A stretch of DNA of 64,000 nucleotides, from contig NZ_CP172312.1 of the NCBI RefSeq assembly GCF_047946665.1, positions 2,294,001 to 2,358,000 on the forward strand. Reading direction: 5' to 3'. The position numbers and the translations under genes were made by a program. The first letter of the stretch is position 1, and each line of letters starts with the position of its first letter. Positions 8,308 to 17,018 of the stretch are shown here, piece by piece. Below the pieces are notes generated by a model. The model was not told the DNA's origin, made no database searches, and saw nothing but the letters and a program-made list of their open reading frames with translations. The stretch comes from Allohahella sp002354735. GTDB lineage: Bacteria > Pseudomonadota > Gammaproteobacteria > Pseudomonadales > Oleiphilaceae.

Positions 8308-9188
8308 TCGCGTCTATCCCCGGCAGCCGCTATTTCCGACTGACCTATGGTGTTTACGTCGCACTGTTTTTCATGTTCCTGCTGGCACCACTGGTCGTGG
8401 TAGCGGTATTTTCCTTCAACGACTCAGGCTTTCCAGCTCTGCCCTGGAATGGTTTCACGCTCGACTGGTATCTCGCTGACGGCACCGCGAACAGCGAGGG
8501 CATATCGCGCAAGGGCATCTTCCACGACGAAGCGCTGCTGGGCAGCATCTGGACCAGCGTAGTCGTGGCTTTGGCGACAACGATCCTGAGCATCGCTGTC
8601 GCCATCTGCAACGCCTTTCTCTTCGAGCGCCGTGAGTTTCCGGGCAAAAACCTGCTCTATATTCTGATGCTGACCCCACTGGTCGTGCCCGGCGTCATAC
8701 TGGGCGTATCGATACTGGTGTTCAGCAGTAACACCGCGAACTGGATTGACGAAACCTTCGGTTATGAAGTAGAGGTGCTTCGCCCAGGACTCGCACTGGT
8801 CGTCGCGGGTCAGTTTGCGTTCATCAGTACAATGGCCACGCTGGTCATCTCTGCCAGACTCCGCAAATTCGACATAACGCTTGAAGATGCGGCAATGAAT
8901 CTCGGTGCTTCTCGACTGGTCGCCGTGTTCACGGTAACGCTACCGTGGCTCATGCCCGCGGTCATCGGCTCTGCCATTGTGAGCTTCCTGATGTCCTTCG
9001 AAAACTTCAACACCACGCTCATGCTGGTCGGTTCGGACGCCCCACTGACAATCGCCATGTTCGATCGACTCAAAAGCGGCTCCACGCCAGTATTGAATGC
9101 CGTCTCGGTGCTCTTGATGATCGGCTCTGCCGCTCTGGCACTGATCTCGGTTTTTGTACAGCGAGACAAAACAGCTCGTAGTGGCTAG
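8304..9188 (+). CDS. Polyamine-type ABC transporter permease (PotC-like)
   Basis: Second permease subunit, 294 residues, partner of the preceding gene. It carries the PotC-type first helix and periplasmic loop (VVAVFSFNDSG, then the family motif NGFTLDWY) and an EAA-like loop TLEDAAMNLGASRLVAVFTV near residue 195. The ATG at 8304 overlaps the previous TGA as ATGA; a longer reading upstream would lie wholly inside the other permease gene and is not real. It is the last gene of the operon, followed by a 70-bp gap before an unrelated reading frame. Confidence 0.88.
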   Translation: MIASIPGSRYFRLTYGVYVALFFMFLLAPLVVVAVFSFNDSGFPALPWNGFTLDWYLADGTANSEGISRKGIFHDEALLGSIWTSVVVALATTILSIAVAICNAFLFERREFPGKNLLYILMLTPLVVPGVILGVSILVFSSNTANWIDETFGYEVEVLRPGLALVVAGQFAFISTMATLVISARLRKFDITLEDAAMNLGASRLVAVFTVTLPWLMPAVIGSAIVSFLMSFENFNTTLMLVGSDAPLTIAMFDRLKSGSTPVLNAVSVLLMIGSAALALISVFVQRDKTARSG

Positions 9189-9258
9189 TCAGGCGCGCCC
9201 ATAGACAAGTATGATCCGGCAAGGAAGTATGTTGTTTATGTCGCTAAGGATGACCGTG

Positions 9259-9978
9259 ATGTCCGGTACTGCCAATACTGTCAAAACATCCCCTCATTGG
9301 GGCTTCGAACTTAAACAGGCGACGTATGACGAGGCCTGCCGCGTACTGGAGAATATTCGCAAGGCTGGTGCGCATGAGCCTGTCGATCAGCTTGCCAGGG
9401 AAGCCGGCCAGGCTGTCACGCTTCTGACCGAAGCCGGGTTTCAGGGTTACTACCATCGCCCTACTGAAATCGTGCCGCTACCGGCCATGGCGAAGAAGAC
9501 TGCCGACACGGGTATTCGCGGCATTGAGAAAGCCATCGGCTTCGTGATCGGGCAGTTTTTCAAGAAGCGCACCGCTGACGAGCTCGCGCAGCTTGCAGAT
9601 TATCTGGAGACGATGCTTCATCACAATTACGAAGCAAAATCGCATCATCTTGTTTTTCCGATCAGCGATGATCTTCACGAACGGGCACTGACGCTGATCA
9701 GCAAGGTGCAGAACGACCCCCACCCGCGAGCGAGCCTTGACTTGATCGTGGCCACGCTGAGCGAGCTGGTCACTGAGAGCATCGATGCCTACTATCTGCA
9801 GCCGACTGCCATGGTGAGCATTGGCTCGATAACGCGCAAAACTGCGGACATGAGTGTGAAAGGTGTGGGTTCAGGCGTACGCGGACTCATCGACAAGCTC
9901 GTCAGACAGCTGACGGACGAGCAGCTCAAGGCGCTCTCCTATTATCTTGAGAGCATGATTCACGACCGCTCGCTCTGA
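9259..9978 (+). CDS. Unrecognised protein with two tandem similar halves
   Basis: I do not recognise a family. About 239 residues, soluble-looking, rich in amphipathic helix. Two segments repeat the same plan: a YYHRPTEIV segment, then KKTADTGIRGIEKAIGFVIG and a YLETMLHH end in the middle, and YYLQPTAMV, RKTADMSVKGVGSGVRG and YLESMIHD at the C-terminus. Each unit is about 65 residues, and both share YYxxPTxxV, KTAD, a G-rich helix, a Leu/Thr-x-x-L helix and YLExM. This suggests an ancestral duplication. The start at 9259 is chosen for its AAGGA site 8 bp upstream; ATGs at 9211 and 9238 also fit. It lies 18 bp before the patatin gene, likely the same transcript. Confidence 0.7.
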   Translation: MSGTANTVKTSPHWGFELKQATYDEACRVLENIRKAGAHEPVDQLAREAGQAVTLLTEAGFQGYYHRPTEIVPLPAMAKKTADTGIRGIEKAIGFVIGQFFKKRTADELAQLADYLETMLHHNYEAKSHHLVFPISDDLHERALTLISKVQNDPHPRASLDLIVATLSELVTESIDAYYLQPTAMVSIGSITRKTADMSVKGVGSGVRGLIDKLVRQLTDEQLKALSYYLESMIHDRSL

Positions 9979-9996
9979 CGGCTGAGGCATCTGACT

Positions 9997-11067
9997 TTGA
10001 ACCTGAGCATCATCGCCGGTCGACGCGCACTGGACCACATTCGTCAGCATGGCCTGAGACAGGCCGATTTCAGAGCCGTGGTGGCTGCCTCGGGCGGGCC
10101 CAAGTGGTTCGTGCTCAAGAGCCTGAACCAGTATCTCTTCGGAGAATTCTTCAGGCACCGAACCACCCCGCTCCATACGCTTGGATCGTCCGCCGGCGCC
10201 TGGCAGATGGCCTGCTTTGCACAGGATGACCCCGCCGCTGCAGTGCAACGTCTCGCGGATCTCTATTCGCGGGAAACTTACTCGGCCAAACCGAGTCCTC
10301 AGGAAATCAGTGGCAAGGCGCGCGTTCTGGTCAAGCACTTTCTCGGTCCGGAGGGCGCCCGGCAAATCGCCGAAAATGACCGCATTCAGACCCATATCAT
10401 TACCAATCGTTGCAAAGGTCCTGCGGCCAGCGAGACCCGGTGGATGCAGCTAGGCGGACTTGTCACGGCGGGCGCGGCCAACATGCTGTCGCGCCGAAAC
10501 CTTCGCTATTTTGTCGAACGTGTGATCTTCCACAGCGGCCATCAGAGTTTTTTCGAATTCGACGATTTCGCCACCCACAATGTCAGGCTCACCGCGGACA
10601 ACACCGAAGACGCATTGATGGCGAGCGGATCAATTCCGCTCATTCTCGAAGGCGTGAAGAACATTGAAGGTGCGCCTCCAGGAATCTATCGTGATGGTGG
10701 CATTCTGGACTATCACTTCGACCTGCCGTTCTTGCCTGCACACGACAGCGGCCTGGTGCTCTACCCTCACTTCAGCCAGCTGATCACGCCTGGCTGGTTC
10801 GACAAGTCACTGCGCTATCGCCGCGCCGCCATGCACAACTACGATAACGTCGTGCTATTGGCACCCTCTCGTGCTTTCGTAGCCCGCTTGCCGTACGGCA
10901 AGATTCCTGATCGAAACGATTTTCTCGAAATGGACCCTGTCACGCGTCTGCATTACTGGCAAACCGTCATTAGTGAAAGCGAGCGCCTGTCGGAGGAACT
11001 CGCAGAGCTGGTCGAGCTTGGCCGGGGTCTGGATCGCGTCACGGCCTTTTCCAACAGCAGAACCTGA
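9997..11067 (+). CDS. Patatin-like phospholipase
   Basis: Predicted acyl hydrolase of 356 residues using a Ser-Asp dyad. The nucleophile motif GSSAGAW puts Ser65 in GxSxG, an upstream glycine-rich SGGPKW segment can serve as oxyanion hole, and YRDGGILDYH near residue 233 supplies the catalytic Asp in DGG. No signal peptide or membrane segment is seen, so it is probably cytoplasmic or peripheral. The TTG at 9997 begins the conserved N-terminus. It follows the duplicated-domain protein by 18 bp, which suggests they act together, perhaps on membrane lipid; that is inference. Confidence 0.85.
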   Translation: MNLSIIAGRRALDHIRQHGLRQADFRAVVAASGGPKWFVLKSLNQYLFGEFFRHRTTPLHTLGSSAGAWQMACFAQDDPAAAVQRLADLYSRETYSAKPSPQEISGKARVLVKHFLGPEGARQIAENDRIQTHIITNRCKGPAASETRWMQLGGLVTAGAANMLSRRNLRYFVERVIFHSGHQSFFEFDDFATHNVRLTADNTEDALMASGSIPLILEGVKNIEGAPPGIYRDGGILDYHFDLPFLPAHDSGLVLYPHFSQLITPGWFDKSLRYRRAAMHNYDNVVLLAPSRAFVARLPYGKIPDRNDFLEMDPVTRLHYWQTVISESERLSEELAELVELGRGLDRVTAFSNSRT

Positions 11068-11094
11068 ACCCTGACAAATTGTCCATGATACTGG

Positions 11095-11124
11095 TTGCGA
11101 TTTCGCCAGACACACAATTATAAT
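11095..11124 (+). promoter_or_regulatory. Sigma70 promoter of the exbB-tonB-receptor operon
   Basis: TTGCGA at 11095-11100 and a perfect TATAAT at 11119-11124, spaced by 18 bp, 54 bp before the exbB start. Confidence 0.75.
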
Positions 11125-11137
11125 GCGAATCGTTCGC
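11119..11137 (+). promoter_or_regulatory. Fur-box-like operator
   Basis: TATAATGCGAATCGTTCGC matches 13 of 19 positions of the classical Fur consensus and has the inverted GCGAATcgTTCGC core. It overlaps the -10 hexamer, where a bound repressor would block transcription when iron is plentiful. The operon content (TonB system, siderophore receptor) fits. Confidence 0.75.
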
Positions 11138-11177
11138 GTTTGCGTTTGTCTTATCACCAGCACTTCAGGGACATATC

Positions 11178-11840
11178 TTGAATCAGCTCATCACTTCGTT
11201 CGTCGAGGGCGGCCCGGTCGTCTGGACCCTCTTCATCTTCTCCATCGTTGCGGTGACGATAGCAATCGCCAAGCTATGGCAGTACACCATCCAGCTCCGG
11301 CTGGCTGATACTGCCCCGGACCGCGCACTTGATCTTATCGATGCCGGAGACAGATCGGCCGCCCTGCAGCTTGTTGCCGATCGAAAATCACTGCGGGCGC
11401 GCATCGTAAGGCAGGTCCTACAGGTATTCGAGCAAGCCGGCCTGGCGCCGGACGAGGCACGGGAAGAGGCCATGCGTCAGGCACGTGTCGATGCTGCCGA
11501 GCTGACAAGCTACCTGCGTGTGCTGGAAGTCATTGCTACGCTCGCGCCCCTACTGGGCCTGCTCGGTACGGTGATGGGCATGATAGAAGCCTTCAAGGCC
11601 ATGGAGGTGGCGGGCGCCAACGTCGATCCATCAGTACTGTCTGGCGGCATCTGGCAAGCCTTGCTGACCACTGCAATCGGTCTGGCTGTCGCCATTCCGG
11701 TATCACTACTGCACAGCTGGTTTGAACGACGGAGTGAGCTCGAGGCGGCCGCCATCGAAAATCAGCTACAGCGCATGTTTACTGCGGAAGCTCTTTTCCG
11801 TGGCCGGAGCAAGCCAGCTTTGACTGCTGCCGCTGCGTGA
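11178..11840 (+). CDS. exbB: ExbB, MotA/TolQ/ExbB proton-channel subunit
   Basis: Inner-membrane subunit (220 residues) of the energy-transducing complex that drives TonB. Three membrane segments are readable: around residues 10-30 (VVWTLFIFSIVAVTIAIA), about 113-133 (VIATLAPLLGLLGTVMGMIEAF, the family core helix) and about 153-176. The TTG at 11178 follows the promoter and Fur-like box closely. Its TGA overlaps the first exbD start. Length and the LAPLLGLLGTVMGMI motif are typical. Confidence 0.92.
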   Translation: MNQLITSFVEGGPVVWTLFIFSIVAVTIAIAKLWQYTIQLRLADTAPDRALDLIDAGDRSAALQLVADRKSLRARIVRQVLQVFEQAGLAPDEAREEAMRQARVDAAELTSYLRVLEVIATLAPLLGLLGTVMGMIEAFKAMEVAGANVDPSVLSGGIWQALLTTAIGLAVAIPVSLLHSWFERRSELEAAAIENQLQRMFTAEALFRGRSKPALTAAAA

Positions 11841-12235
11841 TGAGCAGCAGTCTTCTGCCGCTGCGGGCACGCAAGCGTATCAGCCTCACCGCTCTGATCG
11901 ATGTCGTGTTCATACTGCTGATGTTCTTCATGCTCACCAGCACATTTTCAAAGTGGTCAGCAGTACCGCTCAAAGCCGCCACGACTGGTGGCGAGTCAGT
12001 CGCGAACGTCGAACCACAGATGTTGATCATGCATGACGTCAATAGCTTCAGCATTCGCGGCAGCGAATCAAAGGCTCAGTTGCCGCTGAGCGAACTGGTA
12101 TCGCAGCTCGACACCTCACGATCACTGCTCCTCGTGCCGGTTAGCGGCATCGCAGTCGATGCGCTCGTGCGCACACTGGAGACTCTCAATGAAGCCGGTC
12201 ATGAATCAGTTCAATTAGGGCAACTTGTGAAATGA
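11840..12235 (+). CDS. exbD: ExbD subunit 1, with the canonical membrane aspartate
   Basis: ExbD/TolR-family subunit of 131 residues: a short cytoplasmic tail, one membrane helix (about 15-38, LTALIDVVFILLMFFML) and a periplasmic domain. Asp21 sits where the proton-carrying aspartate of ExbD lies. The ATG at 11840 overlaps the exbB stop (TGATG); a GTG one codon earlier is also possible. It is followed, with a 4-bp overlap, by a second exbD-like gene in which this aspartate is replaced. Confidence 0.9.
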   Translation: MSSSLLPLRARKRISLTALIDVVFILLMFFMLTSTFSKWSAVPLKAATTGGESVANVEPQMLIMHDVNSFSIRGSESKAQLPLSELVSQLDTSRSLLLVPVSGIAVDALVRTLETLNEAGHESVQLGQLVK

Positions 12236-12681
12236 TGAAGCCACCTTCCCTACAGGTCGTTAGCCGTAGGCACAAATCGGCTGAAGACAATATGATCCCC
12301 CTCATCAACATCGTCTTCCTGCTGCTTATATTTTTCATGATTGTGGGCACTATCGCGCGCGTCCCCAGCGCTGATATCGAACTGCCTTCGACGAATCTTG
12401 CGCGCCAGCAGGCCGAACCTGAAACCCTCAGTCTGTCGCTGACCGCCGACGAGCGCTTCTACCTGAACGGTGAAGAGCTCGACTTCGAGGCGCTGAGCCG
12501 CCAGGTCGCGGAAATGGACGAGGAGGCGGCCGCCATCGTCTCCATCAGTGCCGACAGGCAACTGGAGGTGAAGAAACTCTACGCCGTCCTCAGTCTATTC
12601 AGTAAGGTCAAGGGTGCTGCAGTGAACCTGCGAACGCTCAATGAAGCAGACCATTCACGGCCTGTAGCGGCGAATCTGTGA
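12232..12681 (+). CDS. exbD: ExbD subunit 2, aspartate replaced by asparagine
   Basis: Second ExbD/TolR-family protein, 149 residues. The membrane helix reads MIPLINIVFLLLIFFMIVGT: the position equivalent to the essential Asp is Asn26. The rest of the family pattern (PLI-x-x-VFLLLIFFM, periplasmic domain with ADRQLEVKKLYAVL) is intact and the frame is uninterrupted, so this is not a decaying copy. It could form a mixed stator with ExbD1, one chain able to carry protons and one not. Overlaps of 4 bp on both sides show tight coupling. Confidence 0.88.
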   Translation: MMKPPSLQVVSRRHKSAEDNMIPLINIVFLLLIFFMIVGTIARVPSADIELPSTNLARQQAEPETLSLSLTADERFYLNGEELDFEALSRQVAEMDEEAAAIVSISADRQLEVKKLYAVLSLFSKVKGAAVNLRTLNEADHSRPVAANL

Positions 12682-13535
12682 AACCACGCTTACTGATTGC
12701 TTCAGGCCTCACTGCACTGCTGCTTCACGCCGCAGTCGCTATTGCCTACCTCAAGACCAGCGAGTACCGCCCAAGCGATAGCGGCTCGATTGCTGAAGGT
12801 GAACAGGGACTGGAGATTGGGCTGGGCATGCTAGGCACCTATGTCGACCTCTCGCCCGCGCCTGCTGAGCCAGAGCCCGAGCCAGAACCCGATCCAGCTC
12901 CGAAACCAGAGGCCAAGCCCGAGCCAGCGCCCAAACCTGAGCCCAAGCCAGAGCCGAAGCCAGCGCCCAAACCTGAGCCGGAGCCGCTGCCTGAGCCGGA
13001 GCCTGTGGTCCAGCCGGAGGCCGAGCTGAAACTGGAAAAGGCTGAAGCGCCAAGCCTGGTTGCGCCAGCCGAGCCGGCGCAGGAACCTGATCCTCAGCCT
13101 GAGCCGGAGCCGGAAACAGAAACAGAAACAGATGATCGCAAGCCCGAGACAAAACCTGCGCCGGCGACTACCGCGCGACGCGCGACCGGTAGCAGCAACG
13201 CTCGCAGCAACGGTGGTAAGGCTGGCGCCAACAAAGACTATTTCAGTGAACTCTTTGCCTGGTTGAACCGGCACAAGCAATATCCTCGAGCCGCAAAGCG
13301 CGAGAAGCAGCAGGGCACGGTAACCATAAAGTTCAGCATGCGACGCGATGGCACCGTGTTGCACCCGAGCATCAGTAACAGCTCAGGCTTTCCTCTGCTT
13401 GATGCGGCGGCCCTGGATATGCTGCGTGAGGCGGCACCGCTGCCGCCATTACCGGACAGTATTGAGAAAGAAGAAATTTCCCTTGTCATTCCAATCGAAT
13501 ATTCGCTGATTACCAACGCCCTGTTCAGGGACTAA
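12678..13535 (+). CDS. tonB: TonB energy-transduction protein
   Basis: TonB, 285 residues: N-terminal membrane anchor (residues 5-25), a long periplasmic spacer of Glu-Pro, Lys-Pro and Asp-Pro dipeptides (about 54-160), a short Asn/Ser/Gly linker, and the C-terminal TonB domain from about 190, with YPRAAKREKQQGTV and HPSISNSSGFPLLDAAAL. The anchor lacks the SxxxH spacing I would expect of E. coli TonB and instead holds ALLLHAAVAIAYL. The spacer switches from mostly EP to alternating KP/EP and back. GTG start overlaps the previous TGA. The receptor gene follows after 15 bp. Confidence 0.92.
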   Translation: MKPRLLIASGLTALLLHAAVAIAYLKTSEYRPSDSGSIAEGEQGLEIGLGMLGTYVDLSPAPAEPEPEPEPDPAPKPEAKPEPAPKPEPKPEPKPAPKPEPEPLPEPEPVVQPEAELKLEKAEAPSLVAPAEPAQEPDPQPEPEPETETETDDRKPETKPAPATTARRATGSSNARSNGGKAGANKDYFSELFAWLNRHKQYPRAAKREKQQGTVTIKFSMRRDGTVLHPSISNSSGFPLLDAAALDMLREAAPLPPLPDSIEKEEISLVIPIEYSLITNALFRD

Positions 13536-13550
13536 CACCAAGGACTAGTC

Positions 13551-15905
13551 ATGCATAGCAGTACCTCAAATAAAGCGATGCCGCTTACTTTACGTCGTAC
13601 AGTCATCACCCGGAAAGCCGGCGCATTCACGCTCGGCATTCCGGCGCTGATGCTTGGAGGCTTTGCGCAGGGGGATGATGACGACGCTTTCGTCCTCGAC
13701 ACCATGCAGGTGGAGGAAAGAACAGTAGACACCAACCCTTACTCTGAACCGGGTGCGCCATACAAAGCCAAGGTCTCTGGCGACGATCGCCGCGTCAAGC
13801 CGCTCGCCGAAACGCCGCAGACCATCAACGTGTTCACCCAGACTCAGATCAAGGACGCCGGCCAGAGCGACCTGAAAGAGGTACTCGCAGCACAACCTGG
13901 TATTACCCTCGGTACTGGCGAAAACGGTAATGCTTTTGGCGATCGCTATATCATCCGCGGCCACGAAGCCCGCAGCGACGTCTTCGTCGACAGTTTGCGC
14001 GACCCAGGCATGACCACGCGGGAGACCTTCGCGACCGAACAGGTCGAAGTGACCAAAGGCCCGAGCTCCACATTCGCGGGTCGCGGCTCTACCGGCGGTG
14101 CCATCAACAGCATCACCAAGCACGCCAGCACTGAATACGATTTCAACAAGGCAGAAGTCGGCGTCGGCACCGATGCCTATCGCCGGCTGACCCTGGACAG
14201 CAACGTCGGAGTGACCGAGCGCACGGCCCTGCGTCTCAACCTGCTTCACGCCTACGAAGAAGTACCTGACCGCGAACCCGCGGACCGTGAACGAAATGGC
14301 GTGGCCTTGTCCGGACTTTTCGAGGCCACCGATCGGCTCGACCTCAAGCTCGATTATTACTATCTCAATGCCATGGACCGCCCTGACCTCGGCACCTATA
14401 TCGTTGCCGGGGGTGGCCGGCCCGTGGATGACCTGCCGAGTTATTCTCAGGACGAAGATTTTCTCGATTCCAAAATCGAGGTGTTCACCTTCAGGGCTGG
14501 CTACGATATCGACGACAACATACGACTCGAAAATGCCAGCCGTTATGGCACCACGAACAACGGCTATGTCACGACCGGTGCCAGAGGCACGGCCAGAGCA
14601 GCTGAGGATGTGCTCGCACCCGGAGTGGAAACCGTGTCCTTAAGTACCCACCAGGGCTATCAGGAGGTCGAGTATTTCGCCAATCAGCTAAACCTCTTCC
14701 TCGATACCGAATGGATGTCGATGCCCAACCAGTTCGTGGTTTCGGCTGAATTTTCCAACAACAATGTACTGAATGGCGTCTATGACGTAAGTAACACTGC
14801 GCCCACAAACTGCGCGGTTGCAGGACGTGGCAGCGTGTTCCAGACCTATTGCCTGGTCGGACCTGATGGTGCGACAGTTGGCAAGCCCGACGGCATTATT
14901 GGCCGGCAGATCAGCAAGGGCGCCTGGGATAGCGACTATTCCGTAGAAACACTATCTCTTTCCCTGATGGACACCGTCGATATCACTGATCAGTGGTCGG
15001 TCTTTTTCGGCGTTCGACTCGACAGTTTCGACTACGAAAATGCAGTGATTTCAACAGACCGCACTACTGGCCTCGCCAACACCACCGACTATACCTACTC
15101 TGACGAACTCTGGAACGGGCACCTCGGGGTCGTGTACCAGATCACCGAGCAGGGCAACTTCTACGCGACCTACAGTACCTCAGCGAATATCAACGGTGGA
15201 GAATCAGACCTGGGTAGCAACTGCGGCTATGGTGGCCTTTGCGGCGATGACCCTGTACAGGTCACGAAAAGCGAGCCAGAGCTGACGGAGAATATCGAAG
15301 TCGGGACCAAGTGGAACATCATGAACGAGAAACTGCTGGCTACTGCTGCGCTATTCCAGATCACCAAGGATGATGTCATGGAAAGCGTAGGCGACGACTA
15401 CGCCACGCTCGGCACGCTCAATACTGGTGAGAATCGTGTTCGTGGTGTAGAGCTGTCTTTGGCGGGTAATCTCACCGATAAGCTGAGCACACAGTTTGGC
15501 GTGTCAGTCATGGAGGCTGAGGTTCTCGAGTCCTATGATAGCGAGAGTGAAGGCCGTACACTGAGCAACTTCGCAGAGGAAAGTCTCTACCTGCAGCTCC
15601 GCTACCAGGCGACCGAGAAGTTCGCCTTCGGCGGCGCAGCGACTTACTCGAGCGAGATGTTTGCCGGACAGCCGGATTCGGCAGCTGGCTTCGACGCGGC
15701 TCGGAACGACTATGCGTACAGAGTGCCGAGCTACTCAAAATATGATCTCTTTGCCAGCTATGCCTTTACCGAGAAACTCAGTACACGTCTTAACGTCAAC
15801 AACGTCTTCGACAAGGACTACTACCTCGCGGCCTACCGCAGCGGCGCATTCACTTATATCGGTGACGCCCGAAATGCACAGCTCGCGTTGGCCTACGAGT
15901 TCTAA
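13551..15905 (+). CDS. fiu: TonB-dependent siderophore receptor, Fiu/PiuA-like
   Basis: Outer-membrane receptor of 784 residues importing a ferric siderophore, probably catecholate or a breakdown product. A signal-like hydrophobic stretch spans about 25-43. The plug domain begins near 70 (RVKPLAETPQTINVFT, the siderophore-receptor TonB family hallmark), with RYIIRGHEARSDVFVD and VEVTKGPSSTFAGRGSTGGAIN. The remainder forms the barrel and ends with an aromatic residue (LALAYEF). A loop pair CAVAGRGSVFQTYC and CGYGGLC may form disulfides. Linkage to a PiuC/YbiX gene two genes downstream supports the Fiu/PiuA subgroup. It uses the TonB encoded just upstream. Confidence 0.9.
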   Translation: MHSSTSNKAMPLTLRRTVITRKAGAFTLGIPALMLGGFAQGDDDDAFVLDTMQVEERTVDTNPYSEPGAPYKAKVSGDDRRVKPLAETPQTINVFTQTQIKDAGQSDLKEVLAAQPGITLGTGENGNAFGDRYIIRGHEARSDVFVDSLRDPGMTTRETFATEQVEVTKGPSSTFAGRGSTGGAINSITKHASTEYDFNKAEVGVGTDAYRRLTLDSNVGVTERTALRLNLLHAYEEVPDREPADRERNGVALSGLFEATDRLDLKLDYYYLNAMDRPDLGTYIVAGGGRPVDDLPSYSQDEDFLDSKIEVFTFRAGYDIDDNIRLENASRYGTTNNGYVTTGARGTARAAEDVLAPGVETVSLSTHQGYQEVEYFANQLNLFLDTEWMSMPNQFVVSAEFSNNNVLNGVYDVSNTAPTNCAVAGRGSVFQTYCLVGPDGATVGKPDGIIGRQISKGAWDSDYSVETLSLSLMDTVDITDQWSVFFGVRLDSFDYENAVISTDRTTGLANTTDYTYSDELWNGHLGVVYQITEQGNFYATYSTSANINGGESDLGSNCGYGGLCGDDPVQVTKSEPELTENIEVGTKWNIMNEKLLATAALFQITKDDVMESVGDDYATLGTLNTGENRVRGVELSLAGNLTDKLSTQFGVSVMEAEVLESYDSESEGRTLSNFAEESLYLQLRYQATEKFAFGGAATYSSEMFAGQPDSAAGFDAARNDYAYRVPSYSKYDLFASYAFTEKLSTRLNVNNVFDKDYYLAAYRSGAFTYIGDARNAQLALAYEF

Positions 15906-15908
15906 GTC

Positions 15909-17018
15909 GTGAGCAAGACGACGGAGAGCGCGACGCTCAGCATACCCCGGGACATCGTGAGCCTGGGGGACTATGAGCGGGTCGCGCTTACCCGCCTGGA
16001 TCACGCCTGCAGTGAGTATATTGCTGCAGGCGTGGCCGACGAACACACTCTGGCTCGAAATGTCGAGGATTTCGAGCGCATCAGGATCCAACCGCGTCTT
16101 CTGCGTAACTTCAGCAATGCTGATACCGGCTGCACGCTACTAGGCAGTGCGCTGCGTTATCCGATCATGCTGGCTCCGGTCGCTTATCAGAAACTGGTGC
16201 ATCCCGACGGGGAACTGGCAACAGCTGCTGGCGCTGCCGCAGTCGATTGCGGCATGGTGGTGAGTACGCTGGCCTCGGAGAGCCTTGAAGACATTGCGCA
16301 GCAGGGTCCTGACACACGCTGGTTCCAGCTCTATTTTCAGCCAGATCGCTCAGCCACACTCGCTTTGCTTCGTCGTGCCGAGCGTGCTGGCTACAAGGCG
16401 CTCGTCGTCACACTCGATGCCCCTGTATCCGGGTTACGCAACCGCGGCCAGCGTGCTGGCTTCGAAATGCCCGACGATGTCAGAGCGGTCAATCTCGATG
16501 GACTTCCCAAATCGCCGCAACGAGTGCTCGAGCCGACCGACAGCGTAATCCTGCACGGCTTCATGGCTGACGCACCCACTACGGCGGATATCATATGGCT
16601 GCTATCGGAGACGCAGTTGCCTGTCATCATCAAGGGTGTACTGAATCCATTGGACGCACTGGAACTGAAGGCATTAGGCTGTGCGGGCATTGTGGTATCC
16701 AATCATGGCGGTCGAACGCTCGATGGACTGCCCTCGTCGATCAGTGTATTGCCTGCCGTTCGCGCTGCGGTCGGCGAAAGCTTCCCGGTGCTGCTCGATA
16801 GCGGCATTCGTCGTGGAACGGATGTGCTGAAGGCGCTGGCTCTGGGGGCCGACTGTGTACTCGTTGGTCGTCCCCAACTCTACGCATTGGCAGTCGCCGG
16901 CGCCCTGGGTGTAGCCCACATGCTCCGCCTCCTGCAAACCGAGTTCGAAACGGCCATGGCCCTGAGCGGCTGCCCTACCCTGAGCGCCATTACCAAGGAC
17001 TGCATTCTTGCTGACTGA
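15909..17018 (+). CDS. FMN-dependent alpha-hydroxy-acid dehydrogenase/oxidase
   Basis: TIM-barrel flavoprotein of 369 residues, LldD/glycolate-oxidase family, oxidising an L-2-hydroxy acid. Seen: ALRYPIMLAPVAYQKLVHPDGE (FMN-binding strand 1), RWFQLYFQ, ALVVTLDAPV, VIIKGVL (FMN Lys), VVSNHGGRTLDG (catalytic His and substrate Arg) and LLDSGIRRGTDVLKALALGA with VGRPQLYAL. The GTG at 15909 follows the receptor stop by 3 bp and the end overlaps piuC by 11 bp, so it is co-transcribed with iron uptake. Why an alpha-hydroxy-acid enzyme sits between receptor and hydroxylase is unknown; an alpha-hydroxycarboxylate siderophore or iron chelate as substrate is a guess. Confidence 0.88.
   Translation: MSKTTESATLSIPRDIVSLGDYERVALTRLDHACSEYIAAGVADEHTLARNVEDFERIRIQPRLLRNFSNADTGCTLLGSALRYPIMLAPVAYQKLVHPDGELATAAGAAAVDCGMVVSTLASESLEDIAQQGPDTRWFQLYFQPDRSATLALLRRAERAGYKALVVTLDAPVSGLRNRGQRAGFEMPDDVRAVNLDGLPKSPQRVLEPTDSVILHGFMADAPTTADIIWLLSETQLPVIIKGVLNPLDALELKALGCAGIVVSNHGGRTLDGLPSSISVLPAVRAAVGESFPVLLDSGIRRGTDVLKALALGADCVLVGRPQLYALAVAGALGVAHMLRLLQTEFETAMALSGCPTLSAITKDCILAD

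Noticed and set aside
9211..9258. ATGs at 9211 and 9238 as start of the duplicated protein
   Set aside because: The ATG at 9259 has the better ribosome-binding site; the longer leader is Met-rich and unlike the rest. Not fully excluded.
12850..13130. CRISPR-like tandem repeats
   Set aside because: Short, uneven codon repeats inside the tonB spacer, without spacers or uniform units.
12751..13364. Two long reading frames antisense to tonB
   Set aside because: They arise from the EP/KP codon repeat; composition is Arg/Leu or Ala/Gln-rich with no family features, and tonB is unmistakable on the other strand.
13590..14249. 219-codon frame antisense to the receptor gene
   Set aside because: Lies fully inside the plug domain of the siderophore receptor; no known motif.
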